The notes beneath the pieces are model-generated. The model saw only the letters and a program-made list of their open reading frames with translations. It searched no databases and had not been told where the DNA came from. A stretch of DNA of 64,000 nucleotides from Edaphochlamys debaryana (taxonomy: Eukaryota > Chlorophyta > Chlorophyceae > Chlamydomonadales), in NCBI GenBank assembly GCA_016858145.1, contig JAEHOE010000118.1, forward strand, positions 62,001 to 126,000, given 5' to 3'. Shown in pieces: positions 21,482-47,348 of this stretch (its first letter is position 1; every line of letters begins with the position of its first letter). A program made the translations under genes and the position numbers.

Positions 21482-23277
21482 ATGACCGCCCCTAGCCCTT
21501 CCAGTAGCGAGTCCGCAGAGGCCCTGAAGCAGCAGCTCAAGGACCTGGGGGCGGCACGCACGGCGATGGAGGAGGAGATTGCGATCCTCACGGAGCGCCT
21601 GGACGCCCCCGGCCAACCCGGGCTAAAAGGGAGCTTGCTGGACAAGGAGGTGGGTCGGAGCAAGTGCAGGTGCCTGCGGTCTGGTCCCAGACCGCCGGGG
21701 GCCTGGGTGCAGCCGTGGGGTGCTTGCTGGCTCAGTCCAGGGGGTTCCGCCGGCCCGCCCCTTATCCAAGCCCTCACCGCCAAGTCCACGCTTGAGCAAC
21801 AGCGCCCATTCCGCGCCAGCACCGGCTGTCGAGTGCCTGGCCTGTTGCACCTCATCCACTGAAAGCTCACGGCATACTCTCCCCCGGAGCGCGGACCGGG
21901 CCATGCCTTCCACAGCCCTCGCCCTCGCCCTGGAGCCTGCCCCCGACCTCCCCACGCCCCACCCCGACCCCCGACCCCCCCCGCTGCGCTACGCCCCGTT
22001 GTCTATGAACCCCCCGCCTCCCCCTTCCCCAGGGCTTCCCCCGTGCCGACATCAACGTGCACCAGGTCCGCACCGACCGCCACCGCCTCATCTGCCTCAC
22101 CAACGACCATCGGGCGCTCACGGACCAGCTGGCGGCGCTGCTGGGGCGATACCACGAGGCGGCGAGGGCTGGCAGCAGGTAATCGGGCGGGGGTACGACA
22201 GAGGCCGCAGAGGGGTCCCATGGCATCCTGCCTGCGGCAAGCAGCAGCTGGGGGCACTGGGGAAGCTAAGCACGCCCTAGCGACAGAGTAGCAAGCATGC
22301 CACAGCGCCGGGCCCGGCCTCGCGGGCCCGGGCGCGGGCCCTGAGTCCCTGCCTGCGGCAAGCCCGCTGTGCTTGCTGCCCCCCCTACACAGGCAAGACA
22401 ACGGCAACGGCAGTGCTGGCCAGGCGGGCGCACCAGCGACCAGCACCGGGCAAGCGGCGGGTGGGGTGCCGCCGCCAGCCGCCGCCCCCCCGGCTGTGCC
22501 CATGGAGGTAGACGACGCGGGTGCCAGGCCGGGACCGGGGCCAGGGCCCGCCGCGCAAGAGGCGGCGGCAGGATCTGGATCTGGATCCGGGGCTGGAGGC
22601 GGCGGTGCTGCGCTGCTGCCGTACGCGCTGGTGGATGAGGTCACCGCCGGCTCCCCAGCAGCCAGCGCCGGACTGCAGGTGGGCCCGCGGAGGCCGTTGG
22701 ACGTTGTACATGGCTGGGCTTGGTGTGCTGGGGGCCACAGCTGCTCTTCTCCTCGCTTCTCAGCCTCCGCATCCGGCCGCACCACCGCGCCCCCAGCAGC
22801 TCACACGCTGTGGAAAGCATGTGGCTTGGCAGAGCTCCGGCCCTCCTTGTTAACACCTTCACGCGGATTGCTGACCCTAGTCAAGCAACCCCACAGAGCC
22901 AAAAGCAATACTCTGCCTTACAGGGTGTGCCGGCACCCCCCTCTCGCCCGCGTGTCGCTCCCTCCCCTGTTTCTCACCCTCAGGTGGGCGACCTGCTGTG
23001 CGACTTCGGGGGGGTCGTGCGGGCGGCAGCGGGGCCAGGCGGCGCCAGCGGCAGCGCCAACGGCGGCGCGGAGGCGAGCGCGAGCACTGCCGCGGGAGCG
23101 GGGCCCGGGGCCGAGTCCCAGGCTCTGCTGCAGCGCGTGGCGGGCGTGCTGCGGTGCAGCGAGGGGCAGCCGGTCGTGACGCGCGTGCTGCGCCAGGGCA
23201 GCCCGCTCAGCATGACTCTGGTGCCGCAGCAGTGGGCCGGGCGGGGGCTGCTGGGGTGCCACCTGCGGCCGCTGTGA
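21482..23277 (+). CDS. PSMD9: 26S proteasome assembly chaperone, PSMD9/Nas2 (p27) family
   Basis: Four exons join in frame to 297 residues: 21482-21649, 22033-22178, 22393-22678, 22984-23277. The N-terminal part is a helical segment (ALKQQLKDLGAARTAMEEEI), followed by the family block GFPRADINVHQVRTDRHRLI at about 57-76. A Gly/Ala/Pro-rich linker follows. The C-terminal PDZ-like domain starts near residue 181 (PYALVDEVTAGSPAASAGLQ, then VGDLLCDFGG). Nas2/p27 binds the Rpt5 ATPase during assembly of the proteasome base. It is longer than the human protein (223 residues), mainly because of the linker. The start is the ATG at 21482, the first in frame. A PDZ break across the exon 3/4 intron is normal. 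Confidence 0.9.
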
Positions 23278-24586
23278 GGGGTGGCGGGGGTCGCGGGGGT
23301 GAGAGGTCGAGGCTGGTGGGGTTGGGGCGTGAGGTGGGCTTGGGTGGGCGGGTGCCAGGGGGGGGGCGTGCAGAGGACGGGCGGGCTGAGGGGTCGGGGA
23401 GGAGGCGGGCGGTAGGAGCAGGCGCTATGCATGCGGCTTGGTTAGGTGGGTGGACGTAAGCTTGGCTTCCAGTGTCCACATGGTATGGCTGCAACAAGAG
23501 CTTACGCTAACGGCATGGTCTGTCCTGCCCAAGTGGCACAAGGCCGATCTGCGGCCAGTTGGTTCCCCAGCCCATCTGAGTGCGTTTTACGCTAAGGGGT
23601 TTTTGCCCTTTTGCTCAGCGCTTCACCCAGCTCATCAGCGCGTCCTGCATCCTGAGTTTCTGTGCTCATGGCTCCATGCCGCCGTGTATACGCTTACGCG
23701 CAAGGTCAGGCCTAGCGTGGTCTCGTCGCCAAGATACGTTCCCCCACGCGTCCTCTGCCGTGGTGGGTTTGCAACCGTACAAGGTGATATGCCCCTGCAG
23801 ACACCTGCGTGGTATCTTGTGAATCACAGCGCGCGCGTCAAGGCTGCCGGTTGGAGGCGCCCCCCTCGGTGCTTCGAAACGCTTTGGGCCTCTGGCCTCG
23901 ACCAGCCCCCATTGTCCCCGGCTGCTACGATCCAGGACGACTGAAACCTAGGGCCTAGGCCACTCGGTGCGTAGAATGCACTACAGGCATAATGGTCCTG
24001 GAAGGCGGGACGGTCGGTCTGCCCCTTGCGGCCCTGCACGACCAGGCCGGCTGACCGTCCGCCCGAGTCCGCCCACCGCCCCTTCGCCATCGCCGGGGGG
24101 GCCCCCCGCCCCCCAGCCCTGCAAACCCGCCCCCCACCCTGCGCCCCCACCAAATCGTATCAGGTGATTATGGCCACTACGCGTTTACGCCTCTCAGGAC
24201 GGGCTCTGCATACCAGCGCGCCATGTGCAACCCAGTACGCAAGGTGAGCTGACGGCGCTGTGCTCAAGCCAACGATGAAGGCAGGCCAGCATAAAGCTGC
24301 TAGGCGTCATGCGAGGCGCTGCCTTTGCAGCGGCAGGGCACAAGCGCGCCATCGTGCCCTGCCGAGGCCCTGCCCACCTCAGCGCACACCTCTCAGCAGA
24401 GGGGGGACAGCCGCTCCGAAGGGACAAGTGAGAGCACCGGTACACAGCGCAAGGGCTTCCCGCGCCAAGCCCGCAAAAAGCGCACCCTGCACGGCAACCA
24501 TTTCCATTTCCATTTCCCTTGGCCAGCGCGCGCGAATGCGCATTAGACCCACATAGGTAGTTCCTATTGCTAGGACCTTCATCACC
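23278..24586. other. Intergenic: PSMD9 3' UTR and CBM20-gene 5' flank
   Basis: Open frames of up to 168 codons on the + strand (from 23438) have no family resemblance and ordinary UTR-like composition. No RNA gene or repeat was recognised. Confidence 0.4.
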
Positions 24587-25521
24587 ATGAAGGTTCAGCG
24601 AGTAGAACATGCGAGACGCTCTGCGTGCCCTCACCCGACGAGGCAACGCCGAGTCTGCGTGCCGAGGAGCACCACCACACCGAAAGAGAGCGCCCCTACC
24701 GTGCGAGTGCACTTTAGCGTGAACTACCGTGCGCACCGCCACCAAATCTTGTGCATCGGCGGTTCTCAGCTGCCCCTGGGCTGGTCCTTCCTCTCCATCG
24801 CCAAGATGCCGATGTCGTGGAACCCAGGGGACAAGTGGACCGTGGAGGTCGGTCCTGCGAAGCTATGCGCGCTGCCGGCCGGCCGTGAGGGCTCCTCGAC
24901 GATCAGCCAGTGATGGACCTGACCCTGCTACTCCGCGCGCCCCAGGTCGAGTTCCCAGCCGGCCAGCGCATCGAGTACAAGTATGTGGTGCTGGAGGAGC
25001 AGGTGCGCAGATCTCGCGGCGTGTGGAGCTCGCTCGCCAGCTTGATGATTGACGAGAACTTGCACACGCGCGCTGCGCTTGGCTGGCGCAGGAGTGGACC
25101 AACCTGGCGGACAAGTACGCGCAAGGATACGTGGAGGTCCCATACAGAACGGCAGCGGACCCGGGGCGGCCTCCGGACCCCCGGGAAATCGTCGCGATGG
25201 CGATTGTGGCTTGGCAGCCCGGGCCGAACAGGGTTCTCCACGTCCCTTCCGAGGTGAGGCGCCAAGATATGAGTGCCGAGAGCATAAACAGCGCCTAGCG
25301 GTCCATTACGGCGGGCTGGGGACCTGGAAAGGGGAACCGCGAAAGGTCGTATTCGCGACTCGTTACCGAGCGTTTCTTCACCGGTCTGCCCACAGGAGGA
25401 GCTCAAGCGGCTAAAAGGGGCGGTTCCCCGCGAGCGGAACCAGGGGACACACGAGACGCTCAGCCTGGACGCGGCCGGGAGAGCAATACTTGTGAAGGAC
25501 GACGTGTGGGGGTGGCCCTGA
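24587..25521 (+). CDS. Small starch-binding protein with a CBM20 domain
   Basis: Four exons join in frame to 201 residues: 24587-24847, 24946-25002, 25092-25253, 25396-25521. Residues 1-38 are Arg/Ser/Thr/Pro-rich and resemble a chloroplast transit peptide (inference). The CBM20 fold runs from about 39 to 155: VRVHFSVNYRA, then GGSQLPLGWS, WNPGDKWTVEVEFPAGQ, EYKYVV and AWQPGPNRVLHVP. These match the conserved LGxW, GDxW, PAG, EYKYV and GxNR positions of starch-binding domains. No catalytic domain is attached, so it may be a granule- or pyrenoid-starch adaptor. The stop is an in-frame TGA; a further exon cannot be excluded. Confidence 0.8.
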
Positions 25522-27592
25522 GCACCCCCACACGGACCCCATGGCGCATCCCTCTGGTTAAGCACGTCATGCAACCAGGTGAGACCGTTCTACTGCTTGG
25601 CCTGCTGCGCCGCAGCCAGGGGAACGAGGGAACAGGGTCCTGGCGGAGGTCTGCAGCGCAGGCGTGCCCCGTGTAGGTCGCTTGACGCCTACGCCGGGGT
25701 TTTCCGAGCTCATGAAATAGCCACCGGCATGGCAGGCCTGCCCACATGGGTATTTCTCTGAATCCAATCCCGTGCCCCTCCGCCCGCCAGGTGCATGGAC
25801 GTAGTAGCGCTTAGCTCCATGGCTCGGACCGTCCTCCTCCCCTGCCGCGTTGGCCGCACCATTGCCGGCCGCGGCAGCTCCCGCGCCCCTCCCCCGCCGC
25901 CCCGCCCGGTCTGCCACGTTGGCAGTCGGCGGTGTGACGGGGGCGGGGCACCCCTCAGCTTCAAGGCCCGTGGTCCACACTGCACGCCCCCTCCTGGAAG
26001 TGGCTTAAGTGAGCATCACCGCTTCCTTGCCCCGCTCGCTATTGAGAAGGGCCGGCTCGGTACTGAAGGGTCCTTTCGAGCGTGCCGTGCCATGCCACCC
26101 AATGGCTGAGCGTCATGCGTGTCACTGAGGCGTCAACGCCATCATCCACACTTGACGTTTCTGCGCGCCCCTCCCGCCCACCACAGGCCTGCCTGACCTG
26201 ACCTGACCTGTGACCCGCTATGGAGCCGGAGGCCGAAGGGCGGTGACGGCGTGACGGCAGCGATTGTACCCCGACATATGACAGCACACCGCCGCACCCG
26301 ACACAATTTTTCGGCGCGAATGTATGAGGCGGCCCCGCCCCTTGACTCCCGGTCCCGACCTCCGACCGACACGTTCTTGTTTACCCTGACTGATGCTGTG
26401 GAAGCTTGTTTGACCACCGAAGAAAGAAAGTACCGATCCGATCCCTTCCGATATCCCCTGGGCGCTCATGTCCGGGCATCTTTGGCTCGGGGCCATTTTG
26501 GAGTGCCCACCGGCACGAGCCCCGGCGCCCGCATGGGCGGCCCTGGGGCCCCCACCCACCCATCGGCCCGCCTGGCCCGAGCCCCTGGCCGTCAGGCTGG
26601 GGTGCCAGCGCCGGCGTGGGGCGAGGGCGTGGCTTGTAAAGTTGGGGTTGAAGAGTTTTGATATTTGTTGTCTTACGGGGTCCCGGCCTGGGGCCGCTCG
26701 GGCCGGGCCCTGGGCCTGGTGTGGGCCTGCGCGCTGCGAGCCCGCGCGTGCACAGCGCCCATGTAACGTGATCCTCCTTGGTCCGTAAACGCTTGCCGTC
26801 GGTGTGTGCCCCGTTCGGATGCGCGGTGACATCGCCTCCTTCGCCCTGCAGCTGATGCGCTCTGGCGTTGCAGTATACCGTGTGCGGAAGGTCGTGCCCC
26901 AGCTCCAGCAAGCAGGAATCCCAGCGGATGAGCACACCGCGGATTAGGTGGACCAGGCCGGACACAGGGAAGACAGGAGCCCTGATCCCTGGGATGTACC
27001 CTAGGCATCATGCATTGCGCCTTACATGCAATGCATGAGACGGAAATAGGACCCTCCAATGCCTGGGCCCCCTCCAGTCCAGTCCATGCTACGCCGCCTA
27101 TGCACTCCCAGCGCACCCTCCACCACCAGCCACCCTCGTCCCCCCGTCCATCTGCTACCCCCCCCCCCCATACCCCCTTCCCCCAATCGTCCAGCATGCG
27201 CCTCAGGCGAAGCCCAGGATGCTGCCCCCGTGAGCTCCAGCCGCCCGAAAGCATCAACAAAGCATCAACAGCAGTAGACAAACCAACCTTACATGCAATG
27301 CCCCGCCCCGCCGCCTGGGGGCGCACACCGCACAGCGGTGGCAAAGCCACACGGGCGCCGCCCAACCCGGAGGACACCAGCTAGCCCGTAGAAGACACAG
27401 TTTCCTCGTTACCCCCCAGCTCATGCGAGCAGCCCTTCACACAGCACCAACAGCACGCAAACAACCGCACTGCAGCGAATGCCAGCCCCCCAGCGAATGC
27501 CAGCCCAGCCTAGCACACAGAGCCGGGGGGGGCACTTCACGGAGCTAGCTAGTACCGTAGCTACGGACACGCACACCAAACCACACGCTCCC
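25522..27592. other. Convergent intergenic region
   Basis: This holds the 3' flanks of the CBM20 gene (+) and the aspartic protease (-). A TGTAA at 26762-26766 (+) and its complement at 27289-27293 and near 27021 (-) are candidate poly(A) signals. The 15-bp string CCTTACATGCAATGC occurs twice, at about 27020 and 27287. No gene was recognised. Confidence 0.4.
27289..27293 (-). terminator. Probable TGTAA poly(A) signal of the aspartic protease
   Basis: TGTAA in sense lies 300 nt beyond the protease stop codon at 27595-27593, a normal 3' UTR length for these algae. Confidence 0.45.
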
Positions 27593-34537
<6,945 letters not shown>

Positions 34538-35036
34538 GCAGGAGCTGTCGGAGCGCGCGCGCTCTGCAAAGATGCTCTAACGAGGGTTGAGAATGGTCTT
34601 GCGCCTCGCGTAACCTTGTCCAGGGCCAAGCCTAGTGAGCCAGGCTGCGTCAGCGTGGTAAGCAACTCAGCACGGTTCCAGTAGCTGACGGGTCTCGCGG
34701 ACGAGTCGACTCGGAAATCCAGCTCGGCCCCTCCACGTGGCCAGGCACGAACCCGGCCCCGCACTGGCAGCCCCCGCACGTTCCCCCGCCCAGCGCGCCA
34801 AACGGCTTCTACCAGACGGTGCGGTGCGCGCTTGCAAACATGGAGTGCCCCACCTGCAGTTGGCGCGCAGATCCTCGCAGGTGGCCCTGATGGACGGACG
34901 CGGAGGAAGTTCACGAGGGCCCCCCGAGGCGCGCCACTGTGTCGGGCCCTGACAGGGCAGTTGCACCGCGGCTTCCCCCAGGCCCCACCGGTCCCAGCGG
35001 TCCTGACGCCACCGCCAAGCTGGAATGTCTTGCGGG

Positions 35037-35451
35037 CAGGGTTGCATAATACGGCAGCCCCCGGGGCCAATACGCGTAATAATACGCAATGCGGCCCCCT
35101 CCTCGCTAATACGGCTTGATACGGCTCTAATACGGCGGCGCCCAGCCGTATTAATACTGCAGCGTACGGCAGCCCATACTGCCGCCTTGTGCACGAGCAA
35201 ATGCGCTCCGCGTTCACGTAGAAGCGCAGGGGACACGTAGGGCATCGGCTACGGCGGAACGGACGGCTGAGCTGCCGACCGACGCCCCCCGGCACCCCAG
35301 CACCCCCCCCCCCCCCCCCCCCGCCGCCGGCCCCCGGCTGCCTGGCCGGTACCCCCGCGCCGCATGCCGTATTAATACGGCAGCGAGAGGCCGTATCCGT
35401 ATTAGTACGTATCCGTATCAGTACGGGGACTGATACGTATTGGCAACCCTG
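35037..35451. mobile_element. Non-autonomous hAT-like element (MITE) with TACGG subterminal repeats
   Basis: The element is 415 bp with inverted ends: left CAGGGTTGCATAATACGG, right (reverse complement) CAGGGTTGCCAATACG. It is flanked on both sides by the identical 8-bp CTTGCGGG (35029-35036 and 35452-35459). An 8-bp duplication and CAGGG-type ends are typical of the hAT superfamily. The interior holds a dense set of ATACGG/CCGTAT motifs in both orientations, including the palindrome GCCGTATTAATACGGC, and a long poly-C run. There is no transposase frame. It lies upstream of the aspartic protease start. Confidence 0.85.
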
Positions 35452-35689
35452 CTTGCGGGGCAGTTGGGTGGCCTTTCCCAGCGCGCCCTCACACGGTTGC
35501 CCCCATCCATGCGGTGCGTACGCACGCCTGGCCTCACCCCTGGCCCGTGGTGAGGCTGTATGGTGCAAGCCCCCTTCAGGCCCTTTCTGCACTTTGCTGG
35601 CCTGCTTTTCGCTTACCCCGTCTCCCAGTTTCCCTTCCCCTTCAGGACCTCCCCCAGCCTCGCCCGCGTGGTTGTCCCCCGCTCGCCCT

Positions 35690-36158
35690 CAGTGTTGCTA
35701 TCTTCCGTGGCGAAGGTTTCTGAAATCCCAGAACTTTCCTGGCCGGCTGGGCAAGAATGTTACGTGGCGGACAGAACTTTCTCGCCGCTAGGGGTCAAAA
35801 TGTTACGGCCCGAACACCTTCCGGCGGACCCCCAGAGAGTTTGGATGCGGCGGTGGTGGGGCCCTGGTCACACCTGCCCCTCCCGCCCCCCCCTGCGCCC
35901 CGTCACCTCAGCTACCCACCCCTGGCAGGCCCTGGCTTGGTCTCCTACACCCCGCATAGCATCCCACACTGCCAAGTCACGGGCCCTTGGCCAGAACATT
36001 GGGGCCTTGCGGAGGCAAAATGTTCCGTGGCGGGCAGAACTTTTGCGCCCTTTGGGGCGGAAATGTTACATTCTGCCAGAACTTTTCGGTCATAACGGCC
36101 GGAAATGTTCCAGCGTCCGTAACATTTCGGTAACTTTGTAACTATGATAGCAACACTG
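35690..36158. mobile_element. Second non-autonomous hAT-like element (MITE)
   Basis: The element is 469 bp with perfect 13-bp terminal inverted repeats CAGTGTTGCTATC (35690-35702 and 36146-36158). It is flanked by identical 8-bp CTCGCCCT (35682-35689 and 36159-36166). The interior carries degenerate repeats of AATGTT and CAGAACTTT in both orientations, as expected for subterminal transposase sites. There is no coding capacity. It is a different family from the element 238 bp to its left, judging by its ends and interior. Confidence 0.88.
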
Positions 36159-36240
36159 CTCGCCCTTTCCCTGCTGGGCACAAACTTCCAAGAGCGGCCG
36201 TACTGTGCTGTGCCTCGACCGGGCGGCCCCGGGGTAGCAG

Positions 36241-36358
36241 CCCTTCCCCTGCCCTCCCCTGCCCTCCCCTGCCCTCCCCTGCCCTCCCCTGCCCTCCCCT
36301 GCCCTCCCCTGCCCTCCCCTGCCCTCCCCTGCCCTCCCCTGCCCTCCCCTGCCCTCCC
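36241..36358. repeat. 10-bp minisatellite CCCTGCCCTC
   Basis: About 11 consecutive perfect copies of the 10-bp unit lie 80 bp beyond the second hAT-like element. No coding relevance is seen. Confidence 0.95.
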
Positions 36359-37204
36359 GGGAGTCCCGCCGCTGCTGTCAGCGGGGTTGAGGGGAATCGA
36401 GGCGTTGGCCCGCATCCGGTGTCGGGCCCTGGCCTCCACTGAGTGGGGGCCCTGGCTCTGGCCTCAACGGAGTGCGGGTAGAAGAATATCAACGAAGCGT
36501 AGCGCTTGGTTGTGGTGTGGCGTAGTGGTGAGTGGGGGTCCTGCGCCCTGGCCTCCCTGGTCTGTGCTCCCTGCGTTGTGGACCCGAGGCCTCCCTGCCC
36601 GGCTGACACGACAGGCCTGGGCCCCGGCGAGCATTCTGAGGGGTTACTTAAGGCAACGGGCGAACGGGGCGCAGGGGACGATACCTAAGTCTGCGGTTGA
36701 GGGACTTGACGCTGACTGGCCCGCCTCCCCGCCTCCCTCCTCCCGCCCTTGCTCCACCTCGCCTGGTCCGATGCGACTCTGCTGTCGGCTCACCAACTGA
36801 TCCCCATTGTCCGGCGCCGTCCCTGACCCGTGGTCTCCTGTCATGACACCGTGCATTACCCCTGGTACCCCCTAGTACATTTGGTAAACTTGCTCCAGGT
36901 AACTCAGGTGTGGGGGGCTTCGGACGGATTGGGATGGCTTCGGAAGGCTTCCATATGCCGCCTGGCTTTGATGAAACGTCGCTCCTCGGCTCGCAAGAGC
37001 AGGATTGCGGGTAGTTTCTCGCCAGTGCATTCGTCGCACTTTGCTGGCCTTGCTTTTCGCGCACCCTCGTCGCCCGTTTCTCCTACCCCCTAGTACCCCA
37101 TCCGGCATCCGCCGCCACCACCCCAAATTAAGCACACGGCTGGACACTCCCCTTACATCACCCCCCCCCCTGCTCGCCGTCACCACACTTCCTCACTCGC
37201 AAGT
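36359..37204. other. Intergenic: 5' flank of Rpp14/Pop5 copy A
   Basis: This contains a ~40-bp dispersed repeat at about 36478-36525 (TATCAACGAAGCG...GCGCTTGGTTGTGG) that recurs near 60737-60775. The last ~95 bp before the gene is shared with copy B upstream sequence. No other gene was recognised. Confidence 0.5.
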
Positions 37205-37874
37205 ATGGCCACTGTAGCGAGGCCACCCCGGCAGCTCACCCGCGAGGTGGCATGCCCCGATGTGTTCCTCTCCCTCTCGCTGTAAGCGCTTTATTGCGCT
37301 GTGATGATGCTTCGCTCCTAACTTGCAATCATAACAGCCACTCTATACCGTCTGTGCAGGGAATTTCCGGGTTTGGGAGATGCCGCCGTCGCGATGAGCG
37401 AGCAGCTGTTCAGGGACGTCCTCACCAGCGCTCTAACCGAGCTTTACGGTGTGGTTGGAGGCGCAGTCGGCTTCAGCCTTCTCAACCTGCGAGGCAGCTC
37501 AGCGATCGTGCGGGTGGACAAGCGGTGAGGTCGTGCCGGCGCGTTGCCCTCTCCACCCCGCGCCCGCCCCGCTGCCTGCCCCGCGTCCCGACCCCTCGGG
37601 ACCGACCGTCCAGCGCGGAGTTTGGGCAATCGACTGAGCTTGGTTGTATCGCTGTGTAGTTTGTGGCCTCGGCTCACCCGAACGCTCAGGCTCACTCACC
37701 CCCGGCCCGCCCGCCAGAGAGGCCGACAAGGTGTGGGCTGCCGCCGCCTTCGCCACGCGGTACGGCGATCACGACATCCGCCTGACCGCCCAGCGTGCCT
37801 CGGCCTCGCTGCTCCCCCTCGCGGTGGACAGCAGGGCTTGGGCGGCGGAGCGGCTGCTGCTGGGGAGGGACTGA
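37205..37874 (+). CDS. RNase P/MRP protein subunit, Rpp14/Pop5 family (copy A)
   Basis: Three exons, 37205-37281, 37360-37524 and 37718-37874, join in frame to 132 residues. The family signature is present: FRDVLTSALTELYGVVGGAV (amphipathic helix), SSAIVRVDKREADKVWAAA (the RVxxxxxxxVWAA strand-helix) and a C-terminal LLLGRD. Rpp14/Pop5 proteins are small RNA-binding subunits of the tRNA 5'-processing ribozyme RNase P and of RNase MRP in the nucleus. Copy B at 58498-59160 has the same exon lengths and differs at only three residues (Val4/Thr, Asn/Ser in the LLxL strand, Arg/Leu near the end). Which of Pop5 or Rpp14 it represents cannot be settled by eye. Confidence 0.8.
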
Positions 37875-40396
37875 GGCGCTGCGGACAGGCGAGGGAGTAA
37901 ACACTCGGACAACAAGGTGGCTATGGCGTGGAGTGGATGGCGCCGGGGTCACCATGCTGCAATGCTATCATCGACAGAATCTTTCAGAAAGAAACTAAAT
38001 TGCATGCTGCAATGCTATCATAAACAGAAACTGCATGCTAGAACGGCGGGGGACGCACCCCACCTGACGCATCCTCTTGCGCACGCACGAGGGACTGCTC
38101 TGGTGGAATGGTTCTTCAGACCCTGCGAGCCCCAGCTCCCTGCCACGAGGCCGCGGCAGCAAGGCCAACGTGCGCAACACGATGCCCGCCAGCCGCGGGC
38201 CGCCTGCCGCGGGCCGCCAGCCGCGGGCCGCCTGCCGCGGGCCGCCTGCCACCGGTTTGCGGCGGGTCTGCGGCGGGCACTATCAGGCAACGGTAGCCAC
38301 CCCCGTGGCTGTCACCCCCAGGGTGGGACCTCGCTCTGGGGCAGGGGCTGCGGGTCCGCGGTGGGTCGGCGGTCTGCGCCGGCGGGTTCGTGGCAGCCCC
38401 CCCCCACAAGGACCTCCGCAAGCGATGCGGGGGGCCGCCCCAACCGGTCGCCACCCGTGCCGTGGTGGTGCTGTGGTGGGGCCTTGACGGAGGGGCCGCA
38501 CGAGCTCGGAGCAACACAATTCGGGCGCCGGACAGAAACCTGGGCTCCCCACTCCCCAGGTGAGGTGAGGTGAGGTGAGGTTGAACATTCGAACAACGAC
38601 GCACGTGTTACCGTACGTGTGCTAACCGCGCCGTACTGTCCATAACTGGGCACGCGTCGTTGGCATCGTGGCACATACATGCCCGACAGACAGTGACACT
38701 GATATGCGTGCCTATGCTTTCCTTTGCCCCGCCCGGATACCCGCCATGCCTTCAGCCTTATTCATGCCATGGGACGTTCGGCGGTGTTCAGCGGACTGCG
38801 GACCTGAGCTGCGCACCCGGCAAGCTGGCACCTGCCTTGCTGCTGGCACGTGCGAGACGCAGCCGCATGGTAGGCGCTATGCGGGCCTAGCATACGCACA
38901 GCAATGTACGGGTGCGTGAGGAGGGGACGGGGACGGGGCAAGAGTTCTCACGAGAGGAGCCACGGGTGGGTCCGGCCGGCTATGTCCAGGCCGAGGCGAG
39001 TAGACGCCTGACGAGCGCACCACCTCGTGTAGTGCGGGGTTCCAACGGATTAATGGCCGGGTGCGAGCCCGCGTGCCGTGGTGCGGGCTGGTGGCGGAGA
39101 GGGGTTGAGGGCTGCACGGAGCCAGACTCGAACATTGGGCCCCCTGGGGGGGACCACGGGGCTCAGCCCTTTTCCTGCCTTCGGGCAGCCACCCTTGTCA
39201 CGAGGGGAGCCACCTGTGGCGTGTCCTGGTCCCACAGACTTTACTGCGCGCGCTTTCGGGATCCAGGGTAGACAGCGTGCAGCGGCCGCGCTTTTGCGCT
39301 GTGTGCCCCCCCTTGTACTTGCGCCAGACGACTCGCTTGCTTACCGCCACACATGACACACGTGACATGCGTCAACCACCGATCACCCACCCATCCCCGC
39401 GCTACCTTCTCCACCCCTCAGGCGGGCCCACCCAGCATCCCTGCCCGCGCTCGTCCTTCCTGAGGCGCATGGGCGCGTGGCGTGGAGGCGACTTGGAGGT
39501 ACCGTACCATCAGTTGCGGTGTCTGGGACGCTGGACGGGACCAGCGTGGAGGCTGGTCTCGTGACGGCAGCAGTCAACACGCACTTCCCTGCGGAGTGCC
39601 GTGACGGGTGGCGTGGAGGCTAGTGGCGTGGAGAGTGTCCTGAATAATGTCCTCCGGGGTGTTTCGGGGTGGCCGAGCATTTGTTGGATGCCGGGTAACC
39701 CGGGTTCCTTCAAGCGACGTTCGTGTGCTGGTGCCGTGCCTCGTTGCATGAACACAGCGTGTAGCCGGGGAAGCTGCGTTGCTGTGTGAGGAAGGGGCTG
39801 TATATGCAACTAGGTAGGGGCCATGGGTTGGTAGTAAGGTCGGGGCAATGTGGGGTGTTGAAGTTGTCGTCGACTCCGGTCTACCTGATTGCGCTCGCGT
39901 AGGATGGTGCGGTGGATACGCGTGGGTGTGATGGGACTCTGGACTGAGCGTGTCTGGCTCGGGCCCAACGGATTTCATGGGGCGGGAAGCGAGGATGGAT
40001 GGGGCCGGGTACGTGCCCCCTTGCCAAGCGTATGGGTCCGCGCGCGTGTGCGCTCAGTTGTGCGTCTGCTTGAGGCTGCTGTGGTTGCTGCGGGAGCGGG
40101 CAGCTTCGGGCGATGCCCGTCGCGGGACACTGTCCGGTCGCATCGTGAAGCGGGAAGCAGCGGATCGTGCTCAGTGGCCCGCCCAGCCCGCTTAGCCAAA
40201 GTGAATATAGATAGCTCTGATCAACCGCATCCCCAACCCAAAGGCAGGTCCCCACGCTCGCGCGCTCTGCACCCTGTGCAACTGCCCGTGCCGAAAGCCT
40301 GCTCAACTCACAAACCCACGCCCCCTAACTGCCCTGATCAGGCTGATCAGCCGGCTCCTGCACCAAAGCTAGCAGTTAGGCCTCAACCCGGCGAAA
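37875..40396. other. Intergenic with short tandem repeats, upstream of UGP
   Basis: A ~50-bp direct repeat starts with CATGCTGCAATGCTATCAT at 37953 and 38003. GC-rich 12-bp repeats (CCGCGGGCCGCC type) occupy about 38190-38285. AGGTG repeats lie at 38561-38581 and degenerate GTGGCGTGGAGG repeats at about 39478-39640. No gene was recognised; the right end must hold the UGP promoter. Confidence 0.45.

Positions 40397-47348
<6,952 letters not shown>

Noticed and set aside
23438..23944. 168-codon + strand frame after PSMD9
   Set aside because: No family resemblance or splice context; fits PSMD9 3' UTR or intergenic sequence.
27020..27301. Direct repeat CCTTACATGCAATGC as transposon target duplication
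   Set aside because: Fifteen-bp repeat encloses sequence without inverted ends or poly-A; too little to call an element.
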